Below are positions 1 through 8,591 of a stretch of DNA of 64,000 nt, piece by piece. The notes below the pieces were generated by a model. That model was not told where the DNA came from. It saw nothing but the letters and a program-made list of their open reading frames with translations, and made no database searches. The DNA comes from Bacteroidales bacterium. GTDB taxonomy: Bacteria; Bacteroidota; Bacteroidia; Bacteroidales; UBA932. The DNA lies in assembly GCA_011620605.1 (NCBI GenBank), contig WOYW01000016.1, positions 186,001-250,000 of the forward strand, given 5' to 3'. Position numbers and translations under genes: made by a program. The number at the start of each line of letters is the position of its first letter. Positions within the stretch are counted from its first letter, which is position 1.

Positions 1-302
1 ATGTCGGAAGCGATCACGGCTGTTATACCTGCTTCTTTAGCCGTCCTTAGCAGGTCTTTCAGATCCTGCATGTCCTGATCGTAAAAGATGGTGTTTACCG
101 TCAGGTAGGATCGTATTTGGTGTTTCCTGCAAAAGGCCACAATTTCCGGAAGGTCTTCCTCGGAAAAATTATGGGCGGCGTGTGCTCTCATGTTCAGCTT
201 CCCTACTCCCAGGTACACCGATCCCGCACCTGCCTGCGCAGCAGCGGTAAGTGAGGCCCAGTTCCCTGCGGGGGCCATAATTTCAGGATTAATTTCTTTC
301 AA
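1..302 (-). CDS. U32 family peptidase (N-terminal part, runs off the window)
   Basis: The visible ~100 residues match the start of U32 'collagenase-like' proteins: an IMAPAGNW opening, then VYLGVGKLNMRA and HNFSEEDL segments. Characterised U32 members (RlhA, TrhP/TrhO class) act in RNA hydroxylation, so a protease role should not be assumed. The remainder lies left of base 1. I favour a TTG start at 302 because relatives carry several residues before MAPAG. That start overlaps the end of the upstream glycosyltransferase by 14 bases. The first ATG is at 278. It is the last gene of the minus-strand run prenyl synthase-DUF4254-GT9-U32. Family is confident; the exact subfamily and start are not. 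Confidence 0.85.
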   Translation of the reverse strand, partial: MKEINPEIMAPAGNWASLTAAAQAGAGSVYLGVGKLNMRAHAAHNFSEEDLPEIVAFCRKHQIRSYLTVNTIFYDQDMQDLKDLLRTAKEAGITAVIASD

Positions 303-1272
303 TAAACGAGATGACATCTTCTACCGAAATTTTTTCCATACATTCATACGTTCCTTTCCAACAGGGTTTTGCCCCGAAAACTGAACAAGGCCGGCATTCC
401 AAAGAATCTTGTATGGCCCGCCGCGGATCCTGCCGCCATCCGTAAAAACCGGCTTTCGGGTGGGTAGCTCCCCAAATGGAAATGACGGGAATGCCTACCG
501 CCGAGGCAAAATGCATATTGGCCGAGTCCATGCTTATCATCACATCCAGCTCCCTGATCACAGACAACTCCCCGGCAAATCCGTTTTTGTTTTCTCCGGC
601 AACAACAATGCGGGTATTGTCCTTTGCCCATTCTTGCAGGATCCTGTTCTCTTCAGGACCTCCTCCGAACAAATAAACGGCGGTTCCCTGTCCGGCCAAA
701 TGGTTTACTATACAGCGCATACGCTCCAAAGGCCATTGTTTCCCACGATGACGCGCAAACGGAGCTACTCCTGCTTTTTTCCAGGGGCCTTTTTCCAGGG
801 GTATTGTATTGGAGTCTTTTAGCGAGGGTATGGCAAATCCCAGCCTTTCCAGGGTTTGTGCATACCTTCTGTACATGGGAATTAACGGGAGCGCTTTTAC
901 CGGATCTTTGAGCAAACGCCTGCGGGATCGTCTTCCCTTATGCAGGTAAACAACGGGGTATCCTGCAAAAAACAAAAGAGTTCGTAAAACAGACGTTCTG
1001 ATAACACTGTGAAGATCAGCTATATGTGTAGGGTGCAGATGCAAAAATTGCCTGAGCATCTTATAAAGGGGCTGTTTTTTGTCTACGGCAAACAGCTTCA
1101 GATTGGGAACCCCGTCGAATAACGGCGCAAGCAATCCGGGTCCCGCCAGGGTAAATTGCACGGCCGGGTTATCACGTGCGCAGGCTTTCAACACGACCGA
1201 GGCAATGGCAACATCTCCGAGTGCTGAAAAACGTAAACAAAGTACATGCGGTGTTTTATTTCCCTTTTGCAT
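289..1272 (-). CDS. Glycosyltransferase family 9 (heptosyltransferase-like)
   Basis: 327 aa with the two-domain GT-B layout of ADP-heptose:LPS heptosyltransferases. The N-terminal RFSALGDVAIA motif (residues 14-24) and the C-terminal donor-site motif DSANMH (249-254) followed by GIPVISIWGATHP are characteristic. It probably transfers a sugar to lipopolysaccharide core or another surface glycan at the cytoplasmic face of the inner membrane; acceptor and donor cannot be told from sequence. The start overlaps the end of the DUF4254 gene by 17 bases, indicating translational coupling. DUF4254 next to a GT9 gene is, to my knowledge, a recurrent Bacteroidetes pairing. Confidence 0.92.
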   Translation of the reverse strand: MQKGNKTPHVLCLRFSALGDVAIASVVLKACARDNPAVQFTLAGPGLLAPLFDGVPNLKLFAVDKKQPLYKMLRQFLHLHPTHIADLHSVIRTSVLRTLLFFAGYPVVYLHKGRRSRRRLLKDPVKALPLIPMYRRYAQTLERLGFAIPSLKDSNTIPLEKGPWKKAGVAPFARHRGKQWPLERMRCIVNHLAGQGTAVYLFGGGPEENRILQEWAKDNTRIVVAGENKNGFAGELSVIRELDVMISMDSANMHFASAVGIPVISIWGATHPKAGFYGWRQDPRRAIQDSLECRPCSVFGAKPCWKGTYECMEKISVEDVISFIERN

Positions 1273-1867
1273 ACAAAACAGGATTTAGGAAGGGGTCATT
1301 GTACATTTTCATCTGTTTGTACAACTTCATGTATTTTTTTCCTGCTTTCAGGTCTGAAAACAATTGATCAATGGCTCCGGAAAGATCCTTGCGCTGAAGG
1401 GTCAGAATCTCCCATTTATCCCGGCAGGAAAGGGCTTTGGGTGAATCATTCCGCTTTGCTTCAATCTGCATATGGAATATTTTCAGGGCAAGTATAGATA
1501 AACGGTCAATCGCCCATGCCGGTGTTTCCGTATTCAGAATGGCACCGGGTAAACGTGGCACCCCTGAAAATTCACGGTAAAAGAGATCGTCCAGTTGTTC
1601 CACCAGATCGGTTCGTTCCTGGTTGGACGCATCTATCCTGCGTTTTAAACGTAGGGCTTCTTCCGGGTCAATGGCAGGATCACGGATCAGGTCTTCCAGA
1701 TGCCATTGTACGTTATCAATCCAGTTTTTTCTGTACAGTAAATGTTCTGTTGAAGGGTCGGGCCAGGGATTTCGGCACAAAGCATCTACGTTGTCTTCTT
1801 TATGGTAATCTTTTATGACTTTGTCAAAGATCCGGTTGCAATGTTCGCTGAATGAATAGGTGTCCAT
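1256..1867 (-). CDS. DUF4254 domain-containing protein
   Basis: 203 aa, soluble, strongly charged and predicted mostly helical, with no signal peptide or membrane segment. The opening SFSEHCNRIFDKVIKDYH and the central EALRLKRRIDASNQERTDLVEQLD stretch match the Bacteroidetes family DUF4254. No enzymatic motif is visible. It begins one base after the stop of the upstream prenyl synthase gene and overlaps the downstream GT9 gene, so all three are surely cotranscribed. A role connected to surface glycan assembly is inferred only from that context. Confidence 0.85.
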   Translation of the reverse strand: MDTYSFSEHCNRIFDKVIKDYHKEDNVDALCRNPWPDPSTEHLLYRKNWIDNVQWHLEDLIRDPAIDPEEALRLKRRIDASNQERTDLVEQLDDLFYREFSGVPRLPGAILNTETPAWAIDRLSILALKIFHMQIEAKRNDSPKALSCRDKWEILTLQRKDLSGAIDQLFSDLKAGKKYMKLYKQMKMYNDPFLNPVLYAKGK

Positions 1868-1868
1868 G

Positions 1869-2840
1869 TTACCGTTTTCTGTTCACCAGGCTTTGAATGT
1901 ATTCTTTCAATACTTCTGTTCTGCCTTTATGCGGATTAACTGTGTCCAGAATTTCCAAGGCGTCTTCCATATAACGGCTCACCCGCTCTTCTGCCGCCTG
2001 TTTCATTCCCAGCTTGTTGTATATTTCCAATATGCCGTTTATTCTTTCCTGATCCTCCATGTTACCCAGTAACCGGGTCAATTCGGAAAGATCCTTGCCA
2101 GAGGCATGATGCATCGCATAGGTCAGAAGCCATGTTTTTTTATTGTTGGCAATATCGGTCCCCGTGGATTTTCCGAAAACATTGGGATCTCCGTATACAT
2201 CCAGGTAATCATCCTGTATCTGAAAGGCGATTCCCAGTAAAATACCTGCTTTATAAAGGTTGTCCACGGTTTTTTCAGGAACCCTTGCACACAAACCTCC
2301 TAATTGGAAAGAACAGGCCAGCAAAGCACCTGTTTTTTTGGAGATCATGTCAACATATTCTTCTTCCGTAATATATGTTTGTGATTCATACTCCATATCC
2401 AGTTGCTGTCCTTCGCAAACATCTTCCGCAGCTTGGTGGAAAGCCTTCAGAACGGAAGCCAGAGTGTCCGGGTTGCAACGGCTGATATATTTATAGGCCA
2501 GCATACACAACGCATCTCCCGACAATATGGCCGTGTTGAGATCCCATTTTTTATGCACCGTAATACGGTTCCTCCTCATAGCTGAATTGTCCATAACATC
2601 GTCATGAACCAGGGTGAAATTATGGTAGACCTCAAGACCCAGTGCCGGATATAAAACAGCCGAAGGCAAATTGTCCGAAAAGACATTGTAAGTCATAAGA
2701 CACAAAACAGGCCGCAGCCTTTTACCTCCGGAGGAAAGAGCATATTCAACAGGCACGTACAGCCTGCTATGCTCATACGATTCAATAAGACTTTGAATTC
2801 CCTGGTTTACAAAGCCTTGTATTTCGTTTACAGTAAACAT
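1869..2840 (-). CDS. Polyprenyl synthetase (farnesyl/geranylgeranyl diphosphate synthase)
   Basis: 323 aa trans-prenyltransferase that condenses isopentenyl diphosphate with allylic diphosphates. The first Asp-rich motif is DDVMD (residues 80-84), followed by the conserved RR pair; the second is QIQDDYLD near residue 215. GGKRLRP (38-44) binds the pyrophosphate. An aromatic residue (F75) five positions before the first motif suggests a short C15-C20 product (inference). An ATG at 2867 exists in frame but lies upstream of the -7 box at 2855-2862, so the ATG at 2840 is chosen. The start is divergent from rsgA. Confidence 0.92.
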   Translation of the reverse strand: MFTVNEIQGFVNQGIQSLIESYEHSRLYVPVEYALSSGGKRLRPVLCLMTYNVFSDNLPSAVLYPALGLEVYHNFTLVHDDVMDNSAMRRNRITVHKKWDLNTAILSGDALCMLAYKYISRCNPDTLASVLKAFHQAAEDVCEGQQLDMEYESQTYITEEEYVDMISKKTGALLACSFQLGGLCARVPEKTVDNLYKAGILLGIAFQIQDDYLDVYGDPNVFGKSTGTDIANNKKTWLLTYAMHHASGKDLSELTRLLGNMEDQERINGILEIYNKLGMKQAAEERVSRYMEDALEILDTVNPHKGRTEVLKEYIQSLVNRKR

Positions 2841-2854
2841 ATTACAAAGGTAGT

Positions 2855-2862
2855 CTTTTTTC
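2855..2862 (-). promoter_or_regulatory. -7 box (TACCTTTG) of the prenyl synthase operon
   Basis: Exact match to TAnnTTTG, 14 bases before the ATG at 2840. It lies inside the longer ORF that would start at 2867 and so rules that start out. It faces the rsgA box 10 bases away. Confidence 0.75.
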
Positions 2863-2872
2863 AGCATTTTCG

Positions 2873-2880
2873 TACCTTTG
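2873..2880 (+). promoter_or_regulatory. -7 box (TACCTTTG) of rsgA
   Basis: Exact TAnnTTTG match 20 bases before the rsgA ATG at 2901, back-to-back with the divergent box at 2855-2862. Confidence 0.75.
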
Positions 2881-2900
2881 AACCCTTAAACCCGGGCCCG

Positions 2901-3869
2901 ATGGAACAGCAAGTCTTTCAAAATGCGACTGTTATAAAACAGACAGGATCCCTGTACCGGCTTACTTTCCTGCCAGCGTGGGATCCGTTTACGGCTGTAT
3001 TAAGCGGGAAGCTCAGGCTCAAGGGCGACAATCTTACAAATCCTGCCGCAGTGGGCGACCGGGTAAACGGATATTGGCAGCCGGCAGGCGACCGGCAGGC
3101 AAATCATGCGATCATTACTGAAATCCAACCCCGGAAAAACTACCTGATCCGGAAATCGGTAAATCTTTCCAGGCAGGCTCATATTATCGCCGCCAACATT
3201 GATTGGGCCTACATCCTGTTGAGTGCCACCGAACCCTGGACACCTTTTCCTTTTATTGACCGTTTTTTGGTAACCTGCCAGGCGTACCGTGTCCCGGTCA
3301 CCCTCATTCTTAACAAAATTGATGAATTGCAATGGGCTGCCGATTATGCCCCGCAGGCAGAGCATGTCAAAAAAATATATGAAAAAGCAGGATATTCGGT
3401 CATGGAGGTTTCGGCCAAAACCGGAGAAGGAACCGCCCATCTGGCGGGGCGACTGAAAGATAAAATTTCTCTTTTTTCGGGAATATCCGGCGTGGGGAAA
3501 TCTTCATTGGCCAATAAACTGGATCCTTCCCTGGATCTGAAAACGGCACCCATATCTACGGCACATCTTACGGGAAAACATACCACCACATTTTATGAAA
3601 TGCATCCTTTGCAAAACGGCGGTTACATTATTGACAGTCCGGGAATAAGAGGTTTCGGGCTTTTGGAAATAACCAAAGAAGAGTTATCTCATTATTTTCC
3701 GGAGATCTTTGCTGCCTCGGCATCCTGCCGATTTAACGGATGCCTTCATGCAGGAGAACCGGATTGTGCGGTACGGGAAGCCGTTGAAAAAGGACTGATC
3801 TCTGCCGAACGCTACCAGAGTTACCTTAAAATGCTTGAAGATCCCGATGGCGGAAAGTACCGTACCTGA
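2901..3869 (+). CDS. rsgA: Ribosome small subunit-dependent GTPase A
   Basis: 322 aa late 30S-assembly GTPase. It shows the circularly permuted G-motif order of the family: G4 NKID (138-141) and G5 SAKTG come before G1 GISGVGKSS (194-202), with an OB-fold N-terminus. The C-terminal zinc motif is visible as C276, C281, H283 and C289. The open frame extends upstream to 2769, but that part crosses the promoter and is not family-like; the ATG at 2901 gives a normal N-terminus. The MATE exporter gene follows seven bases after the stop. Confidence 0.96.
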   Translation: MEQQVFQNATVIKQTGSLYRLTFLPAWDPFTAVLSGKLRLKGDNLTNPAAVGDRVNGYWQPAGDRQANHAIITEIQPRKNYLIRKSVNLSRQAHIIAANIDWAYILLSATEPWTPFPFIDRFLVTCQAYRVPVTLILNKIDELQWAADYAPQAEHVKKIYEKAGYSVMEVSAKTGEGTAHLAGRLKDKISLFSGISGVGKSSLANKLDPSLDLKTAPISTAHLTGKHTTTFYEMHPLQNGGYIIDSPGIRGFGLLEITKEELSHYFPEIFAASASCRFNGCLHAGEPDCAVREAVEKGLISAERYQSYLKMLEDPDGGKYRT

Positions 3870-3876
3870 CACCCCT

Positions 3877-5187
3877 ATGAAAATAAAAAGCATTAACCGA
3901 CAAATACTGGACCTGGCACTGCCCAGCATTTTGGCAGGAATTACCATCCCCCTGGTAGGCATGGCCGACACGGCCATTTCCGGACGATTGGGCTCTGCTA
4001 CTGCCATTGGCGGCATAGCCATAGGATCTACATTGTTTGACCTGCTGTATTGGAATTTCGGCTTTTTACGGATAGGTACGGCAGGCATTACAGCACAGGC
4101 TTACGGGAAAGGCGACAGACCGGAAATGGTTAGCACGGGACTTCAGGGACTTGTGGTTGCTTTGTTTTTTTCCGTATTCCTGTTATTGATCCAATGGCCT
4201 TTTGCACGAATGATCCTATGGCTTGCCCCGTCATCACCCCAGGTGGAGATTCTGGCCAGGGAATATTTTTTCATAAGGATCTGGGCGGCCCCGGCCGTAC
4301 TGATGTTGTTTGTTTTAAGAGGCTGGTTCATAGGTGTGCAAAACACGTTTGCCTCTATGATCATGGATGTGGTTATCAACGTGGCCAACATTGGACTGAG
4401 CATATACCTTGCATTATACTGTCATATGGGGCTGAGGGGAATCGCCCTGGGAACGCTTGCATCCCAATACATTGGGATCCTTTGTGCTTTTGTTCTTCTT
4501 GTTGTGTATTACCGGAAACTGGCCCCATTTGCAAAATGGAAAGCTATATGGAGAAAAGACGGATGGAAACGGTATTTTACCCTTAGCGGTGATCTTTTCG
4601 TGAGATCAATTTGCATGTTGATGGTATATACCGGTTTTACTTTTTTAGCAGCCAAATACGGGGACACACTTCTGGCAGTGGCTACCATTATGATGAAACT
4701 GTTGCTTTTGTTTGCTTATTTTGTAGATGGATTTGCCTATGCCGGTGAAGCGTTGACAGGCAAGTTCATAGGCGCGAGGGACAAATTATCACTGGTACGT
4801 TCGGTGAAAATTCTTTTTATTTGGACAGGAGCTGTCGGAATCGTTTCTACGATCCTTTATATTATCGGCGACCAGTGGCTTCTACGCCTTATGACGTCTG
4901 CACCGGAAGTCATTAAAGCCGCTCAGCCTTTCCTGCCCTGGCTGTACAGTATGCCGCTGATATCAAGTCTGACGTTCATGTGGGACGGGATCTTCATAGG
5001 AGCTACGGCCGGAAAGGCATTGCGCAATACCATGATCATTTCCGTATTGGCTTTTTATGCAAGTTACCTTATACTTGAACCCTGTCTGGGGATTCAGGCA
5101 TTATGGATAGGATATGCTGCACACCTGGTCGCACGGTCTCTTGTGCAAACCGTGTTGGCTCGGAAACATGTTTTCAGGATGATCTGA
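3877..5187 (+). CDS. MATE family efflux transporter (DinF-like)
   Basis: 436 aa integral membrane protein with about 12 hydrophobic helices in two related halves. The N-terminal LALPSILAGITIPLVGMADTAISGRLG segment is the MATE/DinF signature. It is expected to export drugs or metabolites using a Na+ or H+ gradient; the substrate is unknown. The ATG at 3877 lies 7 bases after rsgA; in-frame starts at 3835 (TTG) and 3847 (ATG) would overlap rsgA and add a non-conserved leader. It is probably cotranscribed with rsgA and ends 6 bases from the convergent bactofilin gene. Confidence 0.92.
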   Translation: MKIKSINRQILDLALPSILAGITIPLVGMADTAISGRLGSATAIGGIAIGSTLFDLLYWNFGFLRIGTAGITAQAYGKGDRPEMVSTGLQGLVVALFFSVFLLLIQWPFARMILWLAPSSPQVEILAREYFFIRIWAAPAVLMLFVLRGWFIGVQNTFASMIMDVVINVANIGLSIYLALYCHMGLRGIALGTLASQYIGILCAFVLLVVYYRKLAPFAKWKAIWRKDGWKRYFTLSGDLFVRSICMLMVYTGFTFLAAKYGDTLLAVATIMMKLLLLFAYFVDGFAYAGEALTGKFIGARDKLSLVRSVKILFIWTGAVGIVSTILYIIGDQWLLRLMTSAPEVIKAAQPFLPWLYSMPLISSLTFMWDGIFIGATAGKALRNTMIISVLAFYASYLILEPCLGIQALWIGYAAHLVARSLVQTVLARKHVFRMI

Positions 5188-5193
5188 CCCTTT

Positions 5194-5637
5194 TTATTTT
5201 TTCTCAGGTGTTTTTATATCAGGAGTACCCCCTGATGCGGGAGAAGGCGGAGGTATGGGAACGGCCTTTTTATCCTCCTTTTTGGATAACTCGGGAGAAA
5301 TGATCTGCCCGCTTATACGTACGGTAGGCTCTATGGATAGCTGATCCGAATGCAGTTCTCCGGTAAAAATGCATTTGTCCCGTAACGAGGCAAGTTCCGA
5401 AACCCTTAATATCCCGTCAAAACTGCCACTGATGTCCACACATTTGCATTCGGCCTCCCCGGTACATTTACCGGTTTCTCCAATAACCAGTTTTCCTTCC
5501 GTTTGGATTTTACCGTCAAGAAAGCCGTCAATACGGATGTCGTGCTGGGTAGTTATGTTTCCTACAATTTTGGTATTGCCGCATATGCGGGTGACGTTGT
5601 TCAATTGAGCTGAGCTGTTTTCTTTATCTATAGCCAT
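5194..5637 (-). CDS. Bactofilin family cytoskeletal protein
   Basis: 147 aa. A central ~95-residue domain of short repeating beta strands (around residues 14-110) with regular hydrophobic/glycine spacing (ITTQHDIRIDG, LVIGETGKCTG, CIFTGELHS) matches the bactofilin (DUF583) beta-helix that polymerises without nucleotide. The C-terminal tail is Pro/Lys/Ser rich, as is usual. The gene lies 32 bases downstream of the S41 protease and is very likely cotranscribed with it. A role in cell shape or in positioning wall enzymes is known for the family and only inferred here. Confidence 0.9.
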   Translation of the reverse strand: MAIDKENSSAQLNNVTRICGNTKIVGNITTQHDIRIDGFLDGKIQTEGKLVIGETGKCTGEAECKCVDISGSFDGILRVSELASLRDKCIFTGELHSDQLSIEPTVRISGQIISPELSKKEDKKAVPIPPPSPASGGTPDIKTPEKK

Positions 5638-5669
5638 AATCGTTTTTTTTCGAAAACAAATATAACATA

Positions 5670-7229
5670 TTATTTATTGTTCCCCATTACTGACAATGCT
5701 TTTTGCAATTGAAAGTCATCCCTGATCATGCTTCTGAGCCTTCCTTCCTGAAGGTAGTAACGGCAGGCTATCTCTTCTTCCAGCAAGGGTTGGATCTCAT
5801 GGCGGTAATGGTACAGATCCCTTGCTTTTTCTGTTGAAAGGGCATTTATTAAAGCGGTTATTTCATTTTGAATTAATTCGTCATAGCCTTCTGCTTCTGC
5901 GGTTTTTGTGAATGTTTCCAACAGGATCTCTGTGGAACTTCGATCGTCAAATTCCCTGGCTGCAGTAATTTTTACAAAATCATCATAATCTTCCTGTGAC
6001 AAATAAAACGAGTCTGCCGCCAGGATTGAATCATGTTTTGTGTAATAAAGCAATGAATATTCATGCAGGTAGTCCCGGGCCACCAGTTCCATGGCAATCC
6101 GGCTGTACATAGGTAAGGGAACCGGATAATCGGGAACAATCCCTCCTTCTTCATTTTTACCGGGTGACCCGTCCCCGTTCCTGTGTTCATAGTCCAGTGC
6201 CTGTACACACCGTCCGCTGGGAATATAATATTTGGCGGTGGTAATTTTCAGATTGGCGTTGTAACTCAAAGGCCTGATGGTCTGTACCAGTCCTTTTCCA
6301 AAGGTTTTTTCTCCTACTATCACCCCTCTTTTCAGGTCCTGAACGGCTCCTGCCACTATTTCGGATGAGGAAGCCGAGTGGTTGTTGACCAAAACAGCCA
6401 GGGAAGTTTCTGTATCCAGCGGTTCTTCTTTCGTATAATATTCTACATCAAACCGTTCTATCCTGCCTTTGGCAGATACCACCATGGTGTTCCTGGGCAG
6501 AAAAACGGAAAGTAGTTTAACGGCCTCATCCATCAGTCCTCCGCCGTTCCCTCTCAGATCCAGCACTATGCCCTTAACGGGATGATCCTCTTTCATTCTC
6601 CTGAGGGCTTTTCTCACGTCTGCAGCCCCGCCCTGTGTAAACCCGGTCATCCGGATATAGGCTATACTGTCTTGGATCATACAGGCCAGCCCCACATCGG
6701 AAATGTGCACTTTTTCACGCATTACCTTTATGGACAAGGTATCTCCGCTTTTGAGTTTTTTTACTAAAAATTTCACTTCGGTTCCGGGAGTCCCTTTCAT
6801 AAGCGAACTGCATGTGTCGGCACTCAGGTCGGCTACCGGTTGGCCATCTATGGCAATAATGATGTCCCCCGCAATCAGACCTGCTTTTACCGCCGGAGAT
6901 CCGGCATACGGTTCGGACACCATCACACCTTCACCAGGTTGTTTTTTGATCAATGCACCTACTCCACCGTAACTACCTGTAGTCATCATCTCTATGGATT
7001 CATTCTCTTCTTCGGGAATGAATTCCGTATAGGGATCCATTGTGGAGAGCATGGCTCGAATCCCGGTATAAACCAGGTCATCCAAAGCTACGGAGTCTAC
7101 ATAATAGAGCGATATTTCCCGCAACAGGGAATGAAAAATGTCCAGGCTTTTGGAAGTGTTGAAATCGGCACTCTGGGCATTGGCCAGAAGGGGCAAGAGG
7201 AGTGCAAGAAGTATCGCTTTGAGTTTCAT
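5670..7229 (-). CDS. S41 family C-terminal processing peptidase with PDZ domain
   Basis: 519 aa. A signal peptide (residues 1-18, cleavage after ANA) sends it to the periplasm. A PDZ domain (~85-170, with the GGVGA loop and IIIAIDGQPV) precedes the S41 catalytic domain. S287 (in NHSASSSE) and K312 (in TFGKG), 25 residues apart as in Prc/CtpA, are the likely Ser/Lys dyad. The C-terminal ~150 residues are helical. These proteases trim periplasmic or secreted substrates. It is first in an operon with bactofilin, read from a box at 7251-7258, and divergent from rdgB. Confidence 0.94.
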   Translation of the reverse strand: MKLKAILLALLLPLLANAQSADFNTSKSLDIFHSLLREISLYYVDSVALDDLVYTGIRAMLSTMDPYTEFIPEEENESIEMMTTGSYGGVGALIKKQPGEGVMVSEPYAGSPAVKAGLIAGDIIIAIDGQPVADLSADTCSSLMKGTPGTEVKFLVKKLKSGDTLSIKVMREKVHISDVGLACMIQDSIAYIRMTGFTQGGAADVRKALRRMKEDHPVKGIVLDLRGNGGGLMDEAVKLLSVFLPRNTMVVSAKGRIERFDVEYYTKEEPLDTETSLAVLVNNHSASSSEIVAGAVQDLKRGVIVGEKTFGKGLVQTIRPLSYNANLKITTAKYYIPSGRCVQALDYEHRNGDGSPGKNEEGGIVPDYPVPLPMYSRIAMELVARDYLHEYSLLYYTKHDSILAADSFYLSQEDYDDFVKITAAREFDDRSSTEILLETFTKTAEAEGYDELIQNEITALINALSTEKARDLYHYRHEIQPLLEEEIACRYYLQEGRLRSMIRDDFQLQKALSVMGNNK

Positions 7230-7250
7230 TGTTATAAATTCTTAATTTGA

Positions 7251-7258
7251 CAAAATTA
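7251..7258 (-). promoter_or_regulatory. -7 box (TAATTTTG) of the S41-bactofilin operon
   Basis: TAnnTTTG match 21 bases before the ATG at 7229, facing the rdgB box 12 bases away. Confidence 0.65.
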
Positions 7259-7270
7259 CTACAATTCTTC

Positions 7271-7278
7271 TATCTTTG
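7271..7278 (+). promoter_or_regulatory. Promoter of rdgB-recO, -7 box TATCTTTG
   Basis: Exact -7 match with TTTG at 7246-7249, 21 bases upstream, a full Bacteroidetes promoter. The box ends only 3 bases before the ATG at 7282, so the transcript should start at or within the start codon (leaderless). Confidence 0.8.
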
Positions 7279-7281
7279 GGT

Positions 7282-7851
7282 ATGGAATTGATTTTCGCCA
7301 CGGGCAACGTACATAAATGTGATGAAGCCCGCACCATACTCGGACCTTCTGTTTCAATAATTATGCCGTCAACACTCGGGTTTTCCGGAAAGGTCCCGGA
7401 AACAGGCACGACTTTAAAGGAAAATGCCCTGCAAAAAGCAGTGTTTATCTGGGAAAAATTCCGTGCTCCATGCTTTGCCGATGACACAGGGCTGGAAGTG
7501 GACGCACTCAACGGGGCTCCGGGAGTATACTCGGCTCGTTATGCAGGAGAAGCCTGTTCTCCGTTGGAAAATGTCAAAAAATTGTTGCACCAATTGCAAA
7601 ACACCTCGGTCAGGACAGCTCGTTTCCGTTGTGTTATTGCACTTATTCTGGATGGACAGCCTGAGTTCTTTGAAGGGATGGTTGAGGGAAAGATCATCCG
7701 CGAGCCCAAAGGTACGGGAGGGTTCGGATACGATCCCGTATTTGTACCGGATGGTTATGACAAAACGTTTGCCCAATTAATGGCAACAGAAAAAAACCTG
7801 ATTTCGCACAGAAAACGCGCTCTCGAAAAAATGGTCTTGCTATTCAGATGA
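7282..7851 (+). CDS. rdgB: RdgB/HAM1 non-canonical purine NTP pyrophosphatase
   Basis: 189 aa, the usual family length. It hydrolyses dITP, XTP and similar deaminated nucleotides to monophosphates, keeping them out of DNA. The IFATGN motif at the start, FADDTGLEVDAL with YSARYAG in the middle, and GFGYDPVF plus the late SHR motif are diagnostic. An in-frame TTG at 7276 lies inside the -7 box, so the ATG at 7282 is the start. The stop overlaps the recO start (ATGA), coupling the two genes. Confidence 0.96.
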   Translation: MELIFATGNVHKCDEARTILGPSVSIIMPSTLGFSGKVPETGTTLKENALQKAVFIWEKFRAPCFADDTGLEVDALNGAPGVYSARYAGEACSPLENVKKLLHQLQNTSVRTARFRCVIALILDGQPEFFEGMVEGKIIREPKGTGGFGYDPVFVPDGYDKTFAQLMATEKNLISHRKRALEKMVLLFR

Positions 7852-8576
7852 TCACACCACTGACACTTATTGTACTAAACACCAGACCATACAGGGAAAG
7901 CAGCCTGTTGGTCAATGCCTACACAGATATCTGGGGTCGGGCCGACTTTGTAGTTAAAGACATACGAACCCAGCGTCAGAGGGCGGCAGCTTCCTTTTTC
8001 CATCCACTGAGCATACTGGAAGCACAGACGTATTACAGGTCGGGCAGGGAATTGCATCAATTGAAAGAATTTCAGAAAAAACACCTTTTGGAAGGACTCT
8101 GCAGCGATGTGCGTAAAAGCAGTATAAGCCTGTTCATAGGAGAATTTTTATACAAAACGGTCCGGGAATCGGAGAAAAATCCGGCCTTGTTCCAGTTTAT
8201 GGAAGAAACCGTCCTGAACCTGGACAGTGCCGGCGAGGATCTGGCGGATATACACCTTTATTTTGCCACACTTTTAGGCAGGTACCTTGGCTATGAACCG
8301 GCTCTGGAAACCTACTCCCCGGAAAGGCCTTTTTTTCATATGAAGGATGCCTGTTTCCGGGAAACTCCCGACACTTGCTTTGCGGCTTTTGACAGGGAGG
8401 ATTCCGCCTTGATGCAGAAGATCCTGTCCTGTGCTTCGCGGGAGAAAGTCCCGTTGTTTTGCTCCGGTACGCGCCGGAATCATTTCCTGAACAGCCTGAT
8501 AGCCTATTACGGTTACCACATGGGGAAAAGCCCCGAGATAAAATCCCTGGATGTGTTGCATCAGGTTTTTCTTTAG
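7848..8576 (+). CDS. recO: DNA repair protein RecO
   Basis: 242 aa with the N-terminal OB fold of RecO (LIVLNTRPYRESSLLVNAYT) and a helical C-terminal region. RecO loads RecA onto SSB-coated single strands with RecR in gap repair. No zinc-finger cysteine cluster is evident, as in other Bacteroidetes RecO proteins. The start overlaps rdgB by 4 bases. The next promoter (for the GH3 gene) begins right at the end of recO. Confidence 0.9.
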   Translation: MITPLTLIVLNTRPYRESSLLVNAYTDIWGRADFVVKDIRTQRQRAAASFFHPLSILEAQTYYRSGRELHQLKEFQKKHLLEGLCSDVRKSSISLFIGEFLYKTVRESEKNPALFQFMEETVLNLDSAGEDLADIHLYFATLLGRYLGYEPALETYSPERPFFHMKDACFRETPDTCFAAFDREDSALMQKILSCASREKVPLFCSGTRRNHFLNSLIAYYGYHMGKSPEIKSLDVLHQVFL

Positions 8577-8584
8577 TAACTTTG
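8577..8584 (+). promoter_or_regulatory. -7 box (TAACTTTG) of the GH3-LuxE pair
   Basis: Exact TAnnTTTG match that touches the recO stop codon and ends 7 bases before the ATG at 8592; TTG occurs 18 bases upstream (8556-8558). It implies a leader of only a few bases. Confidence 0.75.
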
Positions 8585-8591
8585 CCCTCGC

